A stretch of DNA of 64,000 bases. Origin: Malania oleifera. Lineage: Eukaryota; Streptophyta; Magnoliopsida; Santalales; Ximeniaceae. A model generated the notes under the pieces. The model searched no databases. It had not been told where the DNA came from and saw nothing but the letters and a program-made list of their open reading frames with translations. The position numbers and the translations under genes were made by a program. Of the stretch, positions 47,309-60,243 are shown in pieces; within the stretch, counting starts at the first letter, position 1; each line of letters starts with the position of its first letter. The stretch is from positions 66,665,323 through 66,729,322 of the forward strand of contig NC_080419.1 of assembly GCF_029873635.1 (NCBI RefSeq), in the 5' to 3' direction.

Positions 47309-50300
47309 TTGTCTGACACACCTGCTATCATGAATCAACTTGAGCCTAATCCTGCACGGTCCTTGAAGGGCTACTTGCACCCAACCCGTACAACCACTCC
47401 ATCATGTATAATGTTTCCCGCAAACACTCCACAACTAGATTTCAAACCGGGCATGATCCAACTCTTACACACCTTTCATGGATTAGAAAGTGAAAATCCA
47501 TATGTACATGTTAGGGAATTTGAGGAGGTAGTGGGCACTTTTTATAGCTAACCCAATGTCATAGATTCTATTAGACTAAAATTTTTCCCATTCTCTTTAA
47601 AAGATAGAGCAAAGAGTTGATTATACTCTCTGAGACTGAGATCCATAGGTACATGGGCGGAAATGACTGAAGCTTTCTTTAATAAATATTTCCCACACCA
47701 TAAGACCAATAATTTGAAAAGACAGATCTTAACCTTTGCCCAAAAAGATAGTGAAACCCTATACCAAGCATGGGAAAGGTTTAAAAAACTGTTAAATTTG
47801 TGCCCACACCATGGGTATGAGAATTGGCGCCTAGTTAGCTGTTTTTATGAAGGACTCATAATTATGGAGCGCCAATTCGTGGAGATGATGTGCAATGGAG
47901 AGTTTCTCCAAAAAGATCCTGATGAAGCAATTGAATTCTTGAATGACCTAACTGAGAAAGCTCACACTTGGACTGGACCCAGTGCTACTGATAACACCAA
48001 TAGGTCAAAACCTAGTGGTGTCTACCATCTATGAGAAGAAGATCACCTCAATGCCCAATTGAATCTTGTCACAAAGAAACTTGAAGCCTTGGAAAGTAGA
48101 GATAGTTGGCCCATCCAAACAATCTCTAGAGTGGAATCTCAAGTCACATGCTTTGTCTGTGGAGAAGTGGACCACCCAGCTTAGGAATGTCCCACCTATG
48201 GAGAGATGCGAGGTATGTATGAAGAACAATGTAATGCACTTGGAATGTTTCAAAAGGCACACTCTTTGTACTCCAGCACTTACGACCCTAGTTGGAGAAA
48301 CCATCCCAATTTTAGTTGGAAGTCTGAATCCATTTAGTTTGCACCATCCAACCACAACAACTGGAAACCTGAGGCACCATTACAACGATCTTATCCTCCA
48401 CCTCAATATGATGCTTCACCTACAAGATCTTCTTTGGAAGACACTTTACATGCATTTATGGAGGCGCAAAATAAGACGAACAAAAAATTTGAATCTGTCC
48501 TGACACAGGTGGTGGAAGAAAACAAGGAGATAAAAAGTAAAATCACTAGATTAACTAATTCTTTGACAATCCAATAGTGAGGTAAATTTCCTTCGCAACC
48601 TCAGTCAAATCCAAAAGGGCAACATATGGCTGAAACTTCAACCAGAGAGGAGCAAAATATTAAAGGGGTTAATGCCATTATGACTCGAAGTGGCAAAACT
48701 TTAGATGGACCAACTCTGCCAAACAACAAAAACACTACTCTTGGAGATGCCTCTCCACTAGAGCCTGAGAAGAAGTTTCTGGTACAGGTGCCATTTCCCC
48801 AAGCTCTTTGAACGGGAAAATTACCAAAAAATCAAGGTGAGATTCTTGAACATCTCACACAAGTTAAAGTAAACCTGCCTTTGTTACATGTGATCAAACA
48901 GGTACTAGCTTATGCAAAGGTAATCAAGGATTTGTGCACCATGAAGAAAAAGCACAATGTCAAGAAGACGACATTCTTGACCGAGCAGGTAAGCGCAGTG
49001 ATTGAGAAGAAAACTCCACCAAAATACAAAGATCCAGGATGTGCCACAATCACCTGCCACATAGGGACAAACGAGTTTAGCCAAGCTCTACTAGATCTAG
49101 GTACAAGCGTCAATTTAATGCCTTACTCAGTGTGCCTGCACCTGGGACTTGGAGAGATTAAGCCCACTTATGTGGTATTGCAACTGACCGATTGTTCTGT
49201 GTGATGACCAAGGGGGATAGTGGAAGATGTTTTGCTCCAAGTTGATAAATTCGACTATCCCATTGACTTTTTGGTCCTGGATACTCAATCGGGGGTTGAC
49301 ATGGAGCCAAAAATTCCGTTGATCTTAGGAAGACCATTCTTGGCTACTGCAAATGCTTTGATCAACTGTAGGAATGACCTCATGAAGCTGTCATTTGGGA
49401 AAATGACTCGTGAAGTTAATGTTTTCAATGTTGGAAAGCAACCACGAGACGAGGATGAGTGCTATCAAACCTACCTGATAGACACACTTGTTCAGGAGGA
49501 AGTACACTTGCATAAAGATTTTGAATCTTTAGATTACCTCCTCCATAACTCCAACTTCGATCCATTGCTATTTCCTATAAATACTATTAATATTTCTACT
49601 GATTTTGATAAAAAACAGGATAAGCAATTGAAATATTGGCAGCCGCGCTTTGAAGAGTTGCCAAGTGATAGAGAAAAGTTGAAACCCTCGACCTTGGAAG
49701 CACCAAAATTTGAACTTTCCTCATCGCCAAGGGGTTTGAAGCATGCATTCTTAGGAGCTGGTGATACTTTTCCTGCGATTATTTCTTCTGAACTTAGTGC
49801 TGAACAGGGTGAAAATTTGATAAATTCGTTTACAGAACATAAATCTACACTAGGTTGGGTCATAACTGACATTAAAGGTATTTCCCCACTGATATGTTCC
49901 CATAAGATCCATTTAGAGGAAGGAGCTCAACCCCGTAAAGACCCCAAAGAAGACTTAATCCTACAATGAAAGAAGTTGTTAAGAAAGAATTCTTAAAATT
50001 ATTAGATGCTGGTATAATCTATCCAATATATGATAGTCAATAGGTGAGTCCAACACAAGTAGTTCCTAAGAAATCAGGGGTGATTGTCGTGGAAAATGAG
50101 GATGGAGAATCTATTCCAACTAAGGTAGTGGCTGGGTGGCGAATGTGCATCGACTATAGAAAATTAAATTCTGTCACTCGGAAAGACCACTTTCCATTGC
50201 CTTTTATTGAACAAATCTTAGAGCGTCATCCCTTCTATTGCTTTCTTGATGGATATTCAGGATATTATCAAATAGAGATAGCTATAGAAGATAAGGATAA

Positions 50301-52594
50301 GACCACTTTTACATGTCCTTTTGGTACTTTTGCTTTTCGTAGGATGCCATTTGGTTTATGTAATGCGCCTGTTACTTTTCAGCGTTGTATGATGAGCATA
50401 TTTTCTGATATGGTTGAAAAATGCATGGAAATTTTTATGGATGATTTGACTATTTTTGTAATTCCTTTAACTCATGTTTGCTTAACTTGAAAGCTGTTTT
50501 GAGTAGGTGTGAAGAAAAATTACTTGTGTTGAACTGGGAAAAATGTCATTTCATGGTGCCTTCAGGGATTTTCTTAGGGCACATTGTGTCTAAAAAAGGT
50601 ATAGAGGTTGACAAGGCCAAAATCGAATTAATATCTCAACTACCTTCTCCTAAGATAGTAAGAGATATCCGATCATTTTCGGGACATGCTGGCTTCTACA
50701 GGAGGTTTATACAAAATTTCTCCACTATTTCTCGACCATTGTGTAACCTCTTGTTGAAAGATGTGGAGTTCAGCTGGACTTTAGAGTGCGAAGAAGCATT
50801 TCGAATGCTCGTTGGCAAACTCACCACTGCTCCTATTATACAGTCACCAGATTGGACCTTGCCATTTGAAATAATGTGTGACGCTAGCAATTATGCTATC
50901 AGAGCTTTCCTAAGGCAACAAAGGGAGGGGAAGCCCTTTGTTGTTTATTATGCTAGTCGAACCTTAAATAGTGCTTAAATAAATTATTCTATTACTGAAA
51001 AAACCTACTAGCAGTTGTTTTTGCTTTAGAAAAATTCCGTTCGTATTTGATTGGTTCACCTATTATAGTGTTTATTGACCATGCAACCCTTAAGTACCTT
51101 CTGTCTAAGAAGGATGCTAAGGCTCGTCTGATTAGGTGGATTTTACTCTTGCAGGAATTTGATCTTACAATCAAAGATAAGAAAGGTGTGGAAAATGTCG
51201 TGGTTGATTATTTATCTCGCCTAGAGTTCAATGACTCTGTTGAAAGACCACCCATTCAAGATGACTTCCCTGATGAACACCTATTTGCCATTAGCCAAAT
51301 GCCATGGTATGCTCACATTGTCAACTACTTGGTTTTTTGTGAAATTTCATCCAACTGGAGTGCACAAGATAAACGTAAGTTCTTGGTCGAGGTAAGAAAT
51401 TTTTATTGGGATGATCCTTATTTGTTTAAGTATTGCCCTGACCAAATCATGAGAAGATGCATTCCAAAAACCGAGGTAATGAATGTCTTGAACTTTTGTC
51501 ATCCAGAGGCTTGTGGTGGTCATTTCTCTATGAAAAAGACCGCTACAAAAATTTTACAGTGTGGTCTTTATTAGCCCACTTTGTTCAAAGATACTAATGC
51601 TTTTTGTCGTTATTGTGAAAAATGCCAGAAGTTTGGAGCACTAACCCGACATCACATGATGCCCCTTAACCCTATTCTTGTCATTGAAATATTCGATTAT
51701 TGGGGTATTGATTTTATGGGTCCTTTTCCTTCTTCTTTTGGCTATCTTTATATTCTTCTTGCTGTTGACTATGTGTCCAAATGGATCGAGGCCGTGCCTT
51801 GTTGTACTAATGATAACACTGTTGTGATCAAATTTTTGAAAGAGAATGTATTGTCTAGGTATGGTACGCCACGTGTCATCATCAGTGACTAAGGGGCACA
51901 TTTATGTAATCGTTCCTTTGAAGCTTTGATACACAAGTATGGAGCTGTTCACATGGTCTCCACTGCATATCATCCACAAACCAATAGACAAGCTGAGCTA
52001 GCAAATCGTGAAGTCAAGCAGATTTTGGAAAAAACTGTTCAACCAAACTGGAAAGATTGGTCTTTACGCCTATCTAATGCATTATGGGCTTATTGCACTG
52101 CTTACAAGACTATTCTTGGAATGTCTTCATATCGACTTGTCTATTGGAAAGCGTGTCATCTACCTGTTGAATTGGAGAATAAAGCTTATTGGGCTGTTAA
52201 AGCCCTTAACTTTGATATTAGTGCTGCAGGTCTTCGAAGGAAGTTACAATTGTTAGAAATAGAAGAGTTGAGGAACAATGCCTATGACAACTCTAGGATT
52301 TACAAAGCTAAATTGAAAGCAGCTCACGATAAGCAGATCCTAAGGAAATATTTTGAGCCAAAGCAACGGGTGCATCTATATGATTCCCGTTTGCATCTCC
52401 ATCCTGGAAAGTTGAGATCCCGCTGGACTGGTCCATTTTTGGTGAAACAAGTATTTCCCAACGGTGTTGTTGAAATTGAAGATCCAAAAGATGGGAGAAT
52501 TTTCAAAGTTAATGGACAACAGTTGAAGCATTTTGTGGAGTGCGTAGACCAACCTGAGAAGATCACTCTGGTGGCTCCTATCTACCTTAATTAA

Positions 52595-53928
52595 TCAGGT
52601 TTTATCTTTCTATACTATAGTTTTTATTTTATTTTATTTTTGTTTTTTCCCTTTTGTGTGTTTTTTAGTTTTCCTCTGGTATCTCCTGCATGTCTAGTTC
52701 TTATACAACACCATTGCTATATTTGGTGACAGTGAGGACACTGTCAAATTTAGGTTGGGGGTGGTGGCATATTCATGCACATTTGCACATTTGCACTTAT
52801 AATTTTGGTAATTATTGTGTAAACAAGTGTACATTGCATGTTTGAACGGATTGACTTGGAATCTTAGCAGTTCTATCCATGTGTTTTGATCAAAATATTT
52901 GATTTTTGTCACATTTTCTATCTTGATTATTAGATAATAACTTCTAAAAATTTTATCTGCACGTTGCTAGGTCTTATGGTAAGATGGATGTTTAATGTAT
53001 ATAGCTGAGAAAATTACCATGGTTAAGTTTATTTTCCTTTTGAACTCACACATCTTTGGTGAGTGAGTGGAGAGGATGAGAAAACAGTTTACATTGATTT
53101 GTTGGATTGGTTAATTGCTGCTAGGAATGTCAATACGTGATACTTATCCGCCGAGGGATGATATTTGTCAAACTTGTGATTTAATTTATTGATGAGCCTA
53201 GATAACCTGAATATTCTCTATCCTTGAGAATATCATGGTAAGAATTGTTATTTTATTTTGGTTGTATTTGTTCCTCCAGTGAAAAAAAAAAAAAACATAT
53301 ATGAAAAAGAAAAGTTGTAAAAAAAAAAAAAAAGAGGAAAAATGTTCAGAAAAAAAAAAAGAGAGGATGTTTATTGAGATCAATAAAGTCTTCCATCATT
53401 TATAGACGACGATCTTAGTTTTCTCTTTCCTTATAAATAATTTTCTCACTAGGCTCTCGTACTTGTATTATTCTCATAATGTCCTATTGAAATCCTAAAG
53501 TTAGTAGTAAGATGAGTGAGTTCTATAGCAGTTAGTTTTCCTATCTTCTTATCAATGTTAGTTTATTTGTCTGTCCTTAAATGTAACCTTTTCTAGAGTG
53601 TTTGTCTGTTTTCCAACTCCATGAGTGAACATCTAACCCCGCAAATTAATATTTGTACCTGTGAAGATATGGAGTCGAGACTTTTCCATGGTTAATTTTT
53701 CAAAGTTATATGTATTATGGTATGTGGTAAGAGGAGTTTGGGCCTAGTACACACACACAATTTTAGAAGTTGTGATCGAAATAATCTTATTAGCACTTGT
53801 GATCTTACCTATAATTTGATTCAAAATACTTCTATAGTTTTGCTTATTTTTTTTCAATCTTATCATTATGTTGTGTATCATGTTTACACTTGAATTGCTA
53901 GGGACTAACAATAAGCTGGTTAGGGTTG
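52595..53928 (+). other. Region between integrase and 3' LTR of the Athila-type element
   Basis: AT-rich with A-runs near 53280-53365 and a GTTGGGGGTGGTGG purine-rich word at about 52755, a type often found downstream of pol in Athila elements. Some Athila members carry an env-like gene here; none was recognised. Confidence 0.55.
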
Positions 53929-55303
53929 TGATAATAGTCTAAAAATTCAGTATTTTCATACACTTCATAAGACTTTATTACACTTTTATTATATTAATAC
54001 TCATACTTTTGGTCAAAATAGAAACTCATGTCACAACTTTCATTTGTATCAACTTTAATTGTAAAAATAAGACTATGAATACATGTTTAGGTTGTCTTGA
54101 GTATTATTCATAAAGTATAGTATTTATGTAGTGTATTTGTTGTGTGCGAATGGAAAAAAAACGTGTGAAAGAAAAGCCAACAATTTCAGCTTGCTTAACT
54201 ACTACGCAGAAGTCAATATTTTGGACAGATCAGAAGTTTTAGATCTCCAAATGAGTTGATATTTTACATATAGAAGTACAAGACATATATCTACAACTTT
54301 TATCTTTTGAATAAATTCAAATTCGGTGTGCATGTAGGTGAAATATAGCAATCAATCTGGGTGACGACAAGTCAACAATGCTGGCTGCATACAACTTGCT
54401 ATTTTGGACATAGCTGGAGCTTCGAACCTTGAATGAAGATGAAATTTGATATCTGAATGCCCAAGACATTGGGTTACAACTTTCATGTTTTGACCAGCTC
54501 CCAATTTAATGTGTGAAGGGGTAAAAATGAAGCAATCTCTTGGAAGTTGATAAAATTTCAGCTTGTGTTCAAACTTGTGTTGACACTTGCATAAGGTGCT
54601 TGTGATGCCTATAAAAGGAAACCTTGGGAGAGCTCTAGGGACACGAAATTCTGACCATTCTTCTCCCAAAATTGTTGTAGAACTTCTCTCTCAAGTTTGT
54701 GAGATGAATTGTAAGTTAGACTAGAGTTCTTAACAAGGTTAGAGATGAACCTCTATGTGTAGTATTTTTACTTCTCTGCTTTGATTTAAAATGGAGTTTA
54801 ATAAATGTATTATTTTTTTTATTATGTATGAAGCTCTTTATCATTTTTAGTTTCAATTAAACCAAAGATTATTGTTTTCAAGTTCGTATAAATTCAGTCA
54901 TGCTTTCTTTATGCGATTTCTTTTTAATCATAGTTTTATTTTATAGGTTGATCTTTTACTGCAATATTGTCTGTAGGTATATTGTCGATTTTGGATAACC
55001 TATAAGATAACATCTTCTTGTTCTCAAGGAAAAAGAGTTTTATGCATATTAAATACATTTGCTTATCATTTGTGCTTCAAAGAAATACTTTCCGATTGAA
55101 GGTTTGGGACGTGAAACTTTCAGTTGAGTTATAGAATTGAATCAAAATAGGGAATAGATTTACGAAGCATAAAAGGGATTTTCAACGCCTTGTTATCCTT
55201 AATACTTGATTCTCTTCAACCTATTTTGTTGTAAACGCTTCCTCCTGGGATCGACACCTCAATCTATACTTCAATAACCGCTAGTATATTTTGAGCGGAA
55301 TCA
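53929..55303 (+). repeat. 3' LTR of the Athila-type element
   Basis: Same length and ends as the 5' LTR, and followed at 55304-55308 by the target duplication AGTAG. Confidence 0.9.
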
Positions 55304-55491
55304 AGTAGCTCGATGACGAAGTCTGTATATTTTAAAAGCTTTTAAAGTGGTTCTTTGGAATACAAGCTTTGTGAGCACTTGTCCTTGTGTTCTCATAGTC
55401 GAGTCCTAAAATGACATTAATTAACCAAATATGTTAAGTTCCACTTATTTGTTAGCATCAAAATAGGATGTTAAGCCTTGTAAGGACAACA

Positions 55492-55505
55492 ATCTCCCCC
55501 TTTTT
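55492..55505 (-). other. Polypurine tract of the minus-strand Sirevirus
   Basis: On the minus strand AAAAAGGGGGAGAT lies immediately before the TGTTGTCC start of the LTR, as expected for the plus-strand primer of reverse transcription. Confidence 0.75.
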
Positions 55506-56778
55506 GATGATGACAAAGAAAGAGCGAAAATTGGAGTGAGCCTTAAAAAGACTCCCCCTTACAATAAACATCATCTTAACAATATTTATAATATCTATAT
55601 CTATTTCAAAAACTCTTTTACAATCATACTCATAACTTTATTCAAGTTCAAGTTTATCAATCAATATAAAATACTTCTCCCCTTTTATGTTCATGCTTAG
55701 TTTTTGCTCAAAACTTCTCCCCCTTTTGACATCAATAAAAAAGAGTAAAAATATGGTTAAGTTCAAATAAAATCACATTTTGAGCATATCATCAAACATG
55801 CATATGTGTTGTAACATCTTTACTAACGACATTTTCCCCTTTGACATTATTCAAGATACCAATTGTTGATTTCATGATACCAATTGAACTTTTGAATTGT
55901 GATACCAAGTAAGATATCAAAGAATTATACCTATTGAAATTTGAAAATTATGTTACCAATTTTAAAATTTCATTAATTCATGATATCAATTTGAAAATAG
56001 GGAAACTATCATAATATAAGCAATAAGTCATTATACTCCCCTTGAATTTAACACATTCAGATTTGATATTAATTATGCTTTTAAGTTTTATCATCTTATG
56101 CTTCAAATATTGATTTATATCATTTATGTGCTCATGGATACTAATATCAATTACCATGTCAATATCATCAATATCTACATGCTCATGAATACAATTATGC
56201 TAGTCATGCTTAAATTCCAATTGAACTTTTTAAATTGTGAAATCAATTGAGCTTTTAAATTGTGATACCAATTAAAGTATTCATGGATACAAATATATTT
56301 TATAGATACCAAAGCTAATACTATATCATGTATATATCATGGATATCATATCAAAATTTCATGCTTCAAAATCATGTTTAATAACTCCATGCTCAATTTT
56401 TCAATATATAGTGAGCCACAAATCATCAATCATTTTCATGTTTTTGGATATTTCAAGATATACACATGTAGCATATAGCATATCAACATAACATTTAAGG
56501 ATGAAGCATATTATCATGTGCATTGTATTATAATATTGATCAATTTGTTCTCATTCTCAAATATCTTTTCTTAAAAAAAAAAAAAAAACTTATGCAATAA
56601 GATCATATTTTCTTACTTTTGACTTCATATAAGTTCCCAAGCTTCATATATCTTAATAATTTCTAATTTAAGGTTTGTATCATTCATTCTTTAATTGAGG
56701 CCAACAATTTTCATTTTTAATTTTTATTTGTTTCAATAAACTCTTAAACTCTTCTTCATTGATTTGAACAAGGGTTTT
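55506..56778 (-). other. Non-coding 3' part of the minus-strand Sirevirus
   Basis: AT-rich, with repeated GATACCAATTGAA-like words (55860-56280) and several CTCCCC(CT)TTTG words that resemble extra polypurine tracts. Repeated tracts near the 3' end are known from Sireviruses. No gene was recognised. Confidence 0.5.
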
Positions 56779-58319
56779 TTATCTAAGTACCCATACTTTC
56801 TTGGGTCCCGATGGATTAATAAAGGATGTTTCTTTTATTCTCCATACTTGTTTAGTTTTTACACCATTTCTTTTTAATGGACATTCAAACTTTATATGTC
56901 CATTCTTCTTACAGAGGAAACATGTGGTGTGAGTGTAAGCATTTGAAGAAGTGCTTGCATAGTCCTTGGAGGCTTTTATAAAGTACCCCATATAGAGGTT
57001 CTTCTTCCTTGTATTTTCAACTCCATTAAATCCTATGGCTTCTTTGTTTAAGGACATCTTTTGTAAGCCAATCATTTTGTCAAAATTTTCTTTTACTTTT
57101 GTGAAATTGTAAATGATTTTGGCTTGATTTTCAATTTTTCTTTTAAGATCAATGATTTCTGAATTTTCTATATTTTTCTCGTTTTCTTTCACCTTGTCTT
57201 GGTTTTGAGACATTTTGCTGATTTTGTTCTCCAATTCAGAAATATATAGACCTTTCTCATTCTCTATAGAAGTTTGGAATTTTAGATCTTCTATTTCTTT
57301 CATCAACTTTTCATTCCTGCTCTCTAATGTCTTGATATTCAAGACTTTTTCTTTTTCAGCAAGATTTATAGATTCTAACTCTTTTATCACTTCTTCATTC
57401 TTATTTCTCAATAAAACATATTGTTTAGTTGCTTTGACTAGCATCTTATGCATTTTGAATAAATCATTTTGTAACTCTTCATAAGATGACATGCTTTCAT
57501 CATTTGATTCATTACATGAATCACTACTATAACCTTTAATCAATTTGGATGAAGAGTTTTGTTCTTCATCATCGTCCCATGCCATAAAAGAAGTATAAGC
57601 AACTTCTTAGTCACTCGATTCATTATCGGAACTACTTAAACTCATATTGTCCCAAGTAGTGGCTTTCATTGCCTTTTTTTTTTTTTTTTTTTTTTCTTTT
57701 TAGAATCTTTCTTTAGTAGTGGACATTCCGATTTTATGTGTACATGCTTCTTGCATTTATAACAAGTGAGGATTTTATTCTTTGATTTCTTTGTATTAGT
57801 TTCTTCTTCATCTAATTCGGAGTTTTGGATTCTTCTTTTGAATTTGTTCTTCCTTCTTAGTATTCTTTCAAGTTTCTTAGAGATATAGGCTAGTTCATCT
57901 TCATCCATTTCTTATTCACTACTAAAATTTTCTTTTGAAGCTTTGAAGGCTATAGATTCTTGGACTTTGGTTTTACCATTCCTTTCATTTATTGACATTT
58001 CATATGTGAGTAGAGAACCTATAAGTTCATCTAAAGAGGTATTTTTCAAATTTCTTCTTTTTGTTATGGCTGTAACCTTTGGTTCCTATATAGGTGGCAG
58101 CCCTTTAAGAATTTTACAGATCATCTCATAGGTAGAGTATGTTTTCCCTAATGTATTGAGATAATTTATTATGTGTGTGAACCTAGTATATATACTAGTG
58201 ATTGATTCATCTGGATACATTTTGAAAGCTTCGTATTCACTAGTTAGCATGCCAATCCTATTATCTCTAACACCGACCGTTCCTTCATAGGTTACCTCTA
58301 ACTTATCCCAAATTTTTTT

Positions 58320-60229
58320 TGTTAACCTAACTGGATTTTTTAATTTTATTTTGATGATAATAAAATGAAGGATGCTTTAACATGCGTTGTTGAGTGGTTT
58401 TAATTCAGGTCTAAGTAAAAGGACACTCACGATTAATCATGGAAGTAAGATGAAGATCAAAGTCAATCAAATGAAAGCTTCTCAGAACATTGAAAAAATA
58501 AAAGATACATGAAGAGCTTAAAGGCTAAGCAGACCTTGAAGTAAAGACTGAACCTCAAGAGACTATAAGACTTAGTGATTAAGGAGATCATGCTTAGAAG
58601 TATATTTGTAATTACTTCAAGTCATCACTATTTAGATATGTGAAACTCCTTAAGATACAAAAACTTAGAGAGTAGCACGTAAAAGAAAAAAAAAATTCTT
58701 GAAAATGTTTTTGAAAAGTTATAATTAAGTTTTTAAAGTAAACTAGAATTTAAAGAAATCAAAAATAGAAAATATTTTAAAAGAGAAGACTGCCCAGCCG
58801 ACTGACTAATGTAAAAAGTGACCCAGTTGAGTGAGTCAGTCGACTGACTCTGCGGAGAATGTTTCAATTTCAAACTTGCGGGAAGATTTTCAAAATTAAT
58901 TTTATAATTTAATATTTTTTGAAAAGTTACCTAAATTAAAGATTTTCAAAATTAATTTATAATTTAATATTTTTTAAAAAAAATTACCTAAATGGAAGAT
59001 TTTCAAAATTAATTATATAATTTAATATTTTTTGAAAAGTTACCTAAATGAAATATTTTCAAAATTAATTCTATAATTTAATATTTTTTGAAAAGTTACC
59101 TAAATGCTTCATGTTAAATAAGGAAACTTTTCCTCAAAAAGGTCTATAAATGCCTTCCTTGCTAAATGAAGAATACATTCAAGCAATACATGATTTCTAT
59201 GCTAAAACTCTCGTAAAGCTTATTCTTGATCACACCTTTGTTAGGGGAAAACTCTACGACATTGTTGGATTAAAAAGGGGTTCTAATTCTGAGTTGTGTC
59301 TAAAATTCTTATATCAATAAGAAAGAAACTTTGGTGACTTCTAAACCTTGAGCTTCACATTTTCTATTTAGTTTTGGTTTTAAAGTACAATTTAAGATTT
59401 AACTTGGAGTGTTTTTATACGCAGATATCCATTCCTTTCTACTAGATCTTTGACGGTTCAAGGTATTGTTTAATTGTTGAACCAAGCATAGGTTGTAGCT
59501 TGAAGACGTTTCTCTTCGTGAAAAATAGGTTGATTGTTGTAAAGGTTTTTGTTCCACTCAGAAGAAACAAGGTATAGTGAAATCCTTAGGTGGCTGACCT
59601 AAGGCGAGGACGTAGGCTGGGGTAAGCCGAACCTCGTAAAAACAGCGGTATCATTTTCTTTCCTTTACTCCCTTTAAATTTCAGAAAAAATATACACTGC
59701 GTGGATGTTGTAATTCTTTCAATTATAAAAACAACACATATTGGAAATTAAATAAACCAAAGCCTAATTTATTCTTGGGCTTGTGGAAATCAAAAGGTAG
59801 TACATTGGTTAATTAATTTTTTGCGAAAACCGTAAAGGAGTACATTGATTGGTTAACAACCCAAAACCTATTAGCTGAAGGTTTATTTAAATTCTAATTT
59901 TGAAAAAGGGGTTGGATGTTATTTTAATTTTCAGTTAAAAGGCCAACTATAGGACTTGCACATTCATAAACAGGGTTGCTGAATATTGCAAAACTAATAT
60001 TAATTACTTGTATGGTGTTTTGTTTGGCTTGAATAGTTATTCAATTGGTTGTGTATGTTGTGGTTGCGGATTGAATAGTTGAAGTAAGTGCTTGTGTGGA
60101 CTGCCTAATCAATAGGGATATAAGAAGTCTTTAAAGAATTGTAAAAAAAATAAAGAACTTATAAAAAGACTCTATAAAATTTTAAATAACCCAATTCACC
60201 CCCCTCTAGAGACTACACCTTAGGTTTCA
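58320..60229 (+). repeat. 5' LTR of the plus-strand Sirevirus
   Basis: About 1.9 kb. It has a TATA-like CTATAAATGCC at about 59144. The R/U5 part (59560-60229) matches, in reverse, the 43861-44560 end of the minus-strand Sirevirus LTR: GGCGAGGACGTAGGCT, CCGAACCTCGTAAAAAC and a final GACTACACCTTAGG. It has a cluster of GTCGACTGAC-like words at 58790-58855. Confidence 0.82.
58882..59106. repeat. Four 56-bp tandem units in the Sirevirus LTR
   Basis: Units of the form GATTTTCAAAATTAATT… ending GTTACCTAAAT repeat four times just upstream of the TATA-like box, with few differences between units. Confidence 0.88.
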
Positions 60230-60231
60230 AT

Positions 60232-60243
60232 TGGTATCAGAGC
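60232..60243 (+). other. Primer-binding site of the plus-strand Sirevirus
   Basis: TGGTATCAGAGC, complementary to the 3' end of initiator tRNA-Met, lies three bases after the LTR end. Confidence 0.85.

Larger units (their letters stand above)
45408..55303 (+). mobile_element. Athila-type Ty3/gypsy element, structurally complete but broken
   Basis: Both LTRs are 1375 bp (45408-46782 and 53929-55303), start TGATAATAGTC and end ATCA. The exact target duplication AGTAG lies outside. The primer site TGGCGCCGTTGTCGGG is at 46788-46803. Parts are gag (about 47.3-48.8 kb), protease region with ILGRPFLATANALINC (about 49.3 kb), reverse transcriptase ([16 protein letters not shown], about 50.35 kb), RNase H (about 50.85-51.2 kb) and integrase (CEKCQKFGALTRH, WGIDFMGPFPSSFGY, about 51.6-51.8 kb) with a tail to about 52.6 kb. 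About ten breaks are visible, so it cannot be active. LTR divergence near 6% by eye suggests two to three million years. Confidence 0.93.
43861..58319 (-). mobile_element. Sirevirus (Ty1/copia), minus strand, pol absent, hosts an Athila element
   Basis: The 3' LTR runs on the minus strand from TGTTGTCC (55491) to CTTAGTTTTCA (43861), split by the Athila-type element at 45408-55303. The AAAAAGGGGGAGAT polypurine tract precedes it (complement 55492-55505), and further CTCCCCTTTT-like words lie at about 55550, 55720, 55840 and 56040. Gag lies at about 56.78-58.32 kb with two zinc knuckles (CFLCKKNGHIKFEC, CYKCKKHVHIKSEC) and a charged coiled-coil stretch between them. No protease, integrase, reverse transcriptase or RNase H was found between gag and the tract. 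It is cut at 58320 by the plus-strand Sirevirus. Broken; a few interruptions in gag. Confidence 0.78.

Noticed and set aside
52595-53928. env-like gene downstream of Athila integrase
   Set aside because: No long frame, signal peptide or membrane segment pattern was found; only AT-rich DNA with A-runs.
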